A DNA stretch of 64,000 nucleotides from Antitrichia curtipendula. Lineage: Eukaryota > Streptophyta > Bryopsida > Hypnales > Leucodontaceae. Shown here piece by piece: positions 60,139 to 64,000 of this stretch. The notes beneath the pieces were generated by a model. The model was not told the DNA's origin. It searched no databases and worked only from the letters and a program-made list of their open reading frames with translations. The stretch spans positions 2,185,001 through 2,249,000 of the forward strand of contig OX579636.1 in the NCBI GenBank assembly GCA_951230915.1. The letters are read 5' to 3'. Each line of letters begins with the position of its first letter. Positions within the stretch are counted from its first letter, which is position 1. The position numbers and the translations under genes are program-made.

Positions 60139-61240
60139 CACTACAAGAAAACGAGGGGTTTTGCAACTACATTGTGCAACTCATTTTATAGTTGCATAGG
60201 TCGTTTGCAACTAGGTGATAATTTGGAGCCTGCAGTTGCAGTGGACAAGTTGCATGAGTTGTAAAGCAGTTGCAAAAAATTCAAAGTTGTTTATCATTTA
60301 ACAGTATACTTGAAAGTTCATCAATGAACTTTTCTGACGTGGTTGCTTACGTGGAAGTCATTTGTGTGCAACTGGTTTGCAACTAATGTGCAACTGGTTT
60401 GTGATTGACTTACGACTAGTTTGCGACTGGTGTTCAACTAGATGTGCAACTAGTTTGCGTCTTTGTGACTTGTAGATTTGAAATTTGAATTTCAAAGATT
60501 TGTAGATTCTAAATTTCAGATCTATCTTTTTTTTTAGATTGCCAAATCTAAAAATATCTTAAATTTTAAATATTTATAGATTTTTGTAGATTATAAAAAT
60601 CTACAACTTGTAGAAATCTACAAAGTGTAAAAATCTACAAAATATATAAATATTAGAATTTCATTATCAAAATTCATTACACAATACTGCTATAACTTAC
60701 AATTCTTATATGTTCAACCTAATGGTATTCTTGACACTTGATGTGGGACAATTAATAAAAGACTTAATAATAGTTGCATTTTAGTTGTTTTCTAGTTGCA
60801 TGCTAGTTTTTTCAAGTTAAAGTCTAGTTGTTTTTAAGTCAAACACTAGTTGAATTGTAATTGCAATGTAGTTGTAGTCTAGTTGCACTATAGTTGCAAT
60901 CCAATTGCAATCCAGTTGCCATCTAGTTGCATTCTAGTTAAATTGCTATCAAATTTAAATTACATACAACTGTAGATAGACACATTGGACTCTACAGAAC
61001 GTAAAATTGTCCACATCGACAATTGTGATGAAGATTGGATGTACAGTACCTCACATCAACTCTTTTGTTACATTCCCGTATGCGTAATTACATGTTGCGA
61101 CTACTTTGCAATTATTTTGCAACTACAGTGTAACTATGTCAAAGTTGGTGCAAATATAGAAGATTGTAGTTGCAAGGCAGTTGCGTAGGACATGTAGATG
61201 CATTTCAATTGGTTGTAGCGGACACATGATTCTTCTAGTG
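60139..61240 (+). mobile_element. Non-autonomous CACTA (En/Spm-like) element
   Basis: Starts CACTACAAGAAAAC and ends with the complement of CACTAGAAGAATC. TAT is duplicated outside (60136-60138 and 61241-61243), the 3 bp size CACTA elements make. Both ends carry many short direct and inverted repeats (TTGCAACT, AGTTGCAATC) as expected of subterminal transposase-binding sites. 1102 bp with no transposase. Confidence 0.88.
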
Positions 61241-61243
61241 TAT

Positions 61244-61789
61244 CGAATTTCACCCAGAGTTTTGCATATTGTAGGGTTGCCCACATGTCATCTTTGCGAA
61301 AATAATTTGGATCCCACTCTTCTCTCCAAATGTAAGAAGCTATCCACCTTGTACCATAGGCATCAGCTGCTTTAGAGTATAAATGTTATTTTTGCATCAT
61401 CTCAAGCGAGTTTTCAGAGCCTGAGTCTCTGTATTGAAAAAACAGTTCCGGAGCAACAAATTTCCGAGCATTCTTCACCTCTTGGATTTCCTTCTAGGTT
61501 CGAAAACCATATTTTGACAGCTCTTTTTCCATGACTTGGTTGGAAAGTCCCCAATCGCAAATCCCCAAATCAGGGTTGTCTTGTCGGACGGGTTTTCAGG
61601 TTTCGGTGACGTATTAGACGCGTCGCGTCGCGTGTCGTATATGACATGTGTCGAATATAGGCGACAAATGCGTCGCAAAAAAATTTAGGATTTTGAAGTT
61701 TTTTACCCCATGGTAAATGGATTTGTCCTACGTGTCTGGTTGTCCGCAGTGACGTGGAAAGACAGAACCACGTCAGCTTGGGCGACTGC
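61244..61789. other. Unassigned stretch
   Basis: Includes a CGTCGCGTCGCG run near 61618-61633. No gene is supported. Confidence 0.4.
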
Positions 61790-62240
61790 AGGTTAGGGCG
61801 ACTGCGGGTGAAGGGGCGCATGCGGGTCGGGAAAGGGCGACCGCGGGTGAAGGGGCGCATGCGGGTAGGTGATTGGCGACCGCGGGTGAAGGGGCGACCG
61901 CGGTTAGGTGAAGGGGCGCATGCAGGTAGGTGATTGGGCGACCGCGAGTGAAGGGGCGACTGCGGGTAGGTGAAGGGGCGACTTCAAGCCGTTCAAGGTA
62001 AATGAAGAGGCGACTGCAGGTAAAGGGGCGACCGTGGGTAGGTGAAGGGGCGACTTCAGGTAAATGAAGAGGCGACTGCGGGTGAAGGACGACTGCGGGT
62101 AGGTGAAAGGAGGCGACTTCGGGTACACAGAGGACCGCGGGTAGGTGAAGGGACAATTGTAGGAAGTAATTAAAGAGGCGATTGCGAGTAGGTGAAGGGC
62201 TAGCTGTAGGAAGTAAAAAATGAAGAGGCGTCCAGGGATA
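61790..62240 (+). repeat. Degenerate GC-rich minisatellite
   Basis: Units of about 13-20 bp such as GGGCGACCGCGGGTGAAG and GGGCGCATGCGGGTAGGTGA vary in length and order. Open frames on the minus strand (Pro/Ala/Val-rich) are by-products. Confidence 0.8.
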
Positions 62241-62299
62241 GGTAAAGGACCAGTTGTAGAAAGTAATTAAGCAAAGAATCCAATCTTCTTCAAATCCAA

Positions 62300-62862
62300 T
62301 CTTTTTTAAATCTGATTTTTTTTAAAAAGGCAAAAATTCTAAAAATTAGGTATGAACATGATTAAGATGAATCTTTGCAAATTGCAAAAAATATTAAGGG
62401 AAAAACTTAGTTATATCTCTGTTTTTTATTTTTTTATTTTAAATATTAATGTGACAAATATTAAATGATTCTTTGAAAATTACAAAATACAAAGGTGATG
62501 TCCTTATTTAAGTTTTTATTTTTTATTTTTATTCTTAAAATCAACATGACAAATAAATTGTAATTAGGAAGAGTCTTGGAGAATTGCAAAAATTATAAGG
62601 TAAAGTTTTTTTTTAATTTTCCACCTATTATTTTTAAATCTTTAAATCAATATGACAAATAATACTTAAGTACAATGAGTCACTGAGTATTGCAAAAAAT
62701 AAATGACAAAGTTCTAATTGAAATCTCAACCCATTAGTTTTTATTTATAAAGTCAAATTGACAAATAATTTATGATTCGAAGGAGTTTATGAAAATTGAA
62801 AGAAAGAAATAGCAAAGTTTTCATTTAAATATTCACGTTTTGTTTTTTATTTTTAAATCAAT
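62300..62862 (+). repeat. Tandem array of about 95-106 bp AT-rich units
   Basis: GACAAAT blocks recur at 62453, 62548, 62654 and 62760, each preceded by a TTTTTAAATCAA-like block. The next unit is cut by the LTR at 62863. Confidence 0.75.
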
Positions 62863-63301
62863 TGTTAGAACTTGAACCTAATTCCAGTCGACACTCACAG
62901 TCAGCAAGGTTGGAAGGCCTTCCTCGTCATAGCAGATTACCGTGTTTTTCCAACCGCAGGCAGAATAGTTATTTCCTTATGGAACTACTAATGCACATTC
63001 AGTATACAGGAATTGACCAGTACTGTGACTCTCATGCAATTCAGACTATTATAGGAACCGAAGTAGAAATCAGGAACGGATCAGAGGTGGAGAGCTATAT
63101 CAGATGAGCCAACGATGCTTTAGTATTCCAGGATGTTGCGTGAGGGACATCGACCCCCCTCACTGGGTTTTAAGGAGACTGCGGCCTCCTGGACCGGTAC
63201 CGGAAACTGCCTTGCCGTTGCAACTTCCCATATCGCACCTACGCCCCTCTCCGAGCGACCGTTGTCCCAGTCGAAGTAAGCCCGTCCAGCTGGTCGTAAC
63301 A
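62863..63301 (-). mobile_element. 3' LTR of a Ty3/gypsy element
   Basis: 439 bp bounded by TGTTA...TAACA inverted termini. Read on the minus strand it starts TGTTACGACC right after a polypurine tract. The outer edge is confirmed because it interrupts the tandem unit at AAATCAAT. The 5' LTR and target duplication lie outside the window. Confidence 0.85.
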
Positions 63302-64000
63302 ATACCCCCCCTTTAAGGTTTCGGTGGGGTTATCTGTGAATTCCAGGGCTTGAATGTGAGACGGCGCTGGCGCAGTCGGGTGTCGGGAATGAAATTCTTT
63401 TACCACGTCCGGAGCGTTTTGGAGGTTTACCGCTGGTTCCCAGGAGTTGTGCGTGGGTCCGTATCCCTCCCAGGATACTAAATATTGAAGTTGCCTGCCG
63501 CGTCTCCTTCTTCAGGAATCTAGGATGTTGTGCACCTCCCATTCGATATCTCTCTCGAGTGTCACGATTGGTGGCGGTGGCTTTTGGGGACGTCCGGGTA
63601 TTGTGTCGTGCCGATATTTTTCCAACAGGGAGACGTGAAACACGTCGTGAATGCGGAGTGTTCGGGGGAGTTTCAACCTAAAAACCAAGTCTGAAATTTT
63701 TTCCGTAATTAGAAAAGGACCCAGAAACTTGGGCGCCAGCTTTTTCGTTGGTGCTGTGGTGGCTATGTTGTCGTGGCGGAGCATGACTTTGTCTCCCACT
63801 TGATATTATGGTTGTAATTTAACGTCCTTATCATATTGTCTTTTAGCTTGTTCCCCCGCCAGCTGGATGAGTATTTTAAGTTCTTCGTGTACCTGCTGCA
63901 ATTGCTGAACCCGTGCTTCTGCTGCCGGAATCGTTGAGGATGTTGGAGAAAGAAACGATAGCTGGGGGTGATAGCCATACGTGGCGAAAAAAGGAGAGAA
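63242..64000 (-). pseudogene. Chromovirus pol 3' end: integrase C-terminus and chromodomain, two nonsense codons
   Basis: One minus-strand frame runs from the window edge to 63242, broken only by TAA at 63806-63808 and TGA at 63512-63514. Up to the first stop it encodes the integrase end (FATYGYHP). Between the stops comes the integrase C-terminal module (VGDKVMLRHDN, then KLAPKFLGPF and FHVSLLEKY). After the second stop it encodes a chromodomain with the aromatic and W-E-x-Y/W-E-P pattern (QYLVSWEGYG, NSWEP). Both stops can be explained by C-to-T change of CAA/CGA-type codons. The frame then passes the polypurine tract into the LTR and stops at TAG 63239-63241. Domain order is that of plant chromoviruses (Tekay/CRM/Reina-like group, not resolved). 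Confidence 0.88.
63302..63314 (-). other. Polypurine tract
   Basis: AAAGGGGGGG (minus strand, 63314-63305) a few bases before the LTR; the primer site for plus-strand DNA synthesis in LTR retroelements. Confidence 0.75.

Noticed and set aside
61773..62156. 127-codon Pro/Ala/Val-rich minus-strand frame
   Set aside because: By-product of the degenerate GC-rich minisatellite; no start context, no domain.

Overview
The window looks like nuclear DNA of a land plant. It has spliced genes with GT-AG introns, CACTA, PIF/Harbinger-like, pogo/Tigger-like and Ty3/gypsy chromovirus remains, TA-flanked MITEs, and a very AT-rich background broken by short GC-richer islands around the genes. The species cannot be named from sequence alone. 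Many GATC/CGATCGAT-rich stretches near the genes and the large amount of decayed repeat fit a non-seed plant (bryophyte, lycophyte or fern), but this is only an impression.

Genes. Only two protein-coding genes can be built with consistent splice phases, both on the + strand. Gene 1 (9378-14417) has six exons and encodes 815 residues. It sits behind a G-box and a TATA box and has a leader containing an imperfect tandem duplication. It carries a C-X2-C-X16-C-X4-C motif near its C-terminus and no domain I can name firmly. Gene 2 (53360-57078) has at least four exons and encodes about 285 acidic, low-complexity residues. One of its junctions is unresolved.

The rest is transposon stratigraphy. 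A family I call the TTAA family has at least nine copies, with termini beginning CCCCTAAA and flanked by TTAA. They are about 0.5-0.95 kb, have no coding capacity, and cover much of 1-2 kb, 6.8-7.4 kb, 15.7-16.6 kb, 19.6-20.4 kb, 30.2-38 kb and 39.7-40.9 kb. Two copies of a second small element (family X; 34289-38157 and 46448-47069) give an occupied/empty site pair inside the window, which shows that TTAA is the target duplication. At 34.3-38.2 kb four elements are nested like dolls (X, then a TTAA element, then a foldback element, then a TA-flanked element), and target duplications or termini can be seen at each level.

Other mobile DNA: a 3.6 kb Harbinger-like element (15078-18676, TAA duplication); two related non-autonomous CACTA elements (27638-28598 and 60139-61240); a decayed pogo/Tigger-like transposase (about 4574-5888) in which two presumed catalytic aspartates are now asparagine; a multi-arm foldback element (38911-39372); and, at the right edge, the 3' end of a chromovirus (minus strand, LTR 62863-63301) inserted into a tandem array of about 105 bp units. 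A near-perfect inverted repeat with 241 bp arms lies at 58074-58575, and a 14-copy 17 bp minisatellite at 46811-47048 has grown inside family X. From about 20 to 30 kb the sequence is AT-rich, with no gene I can support.
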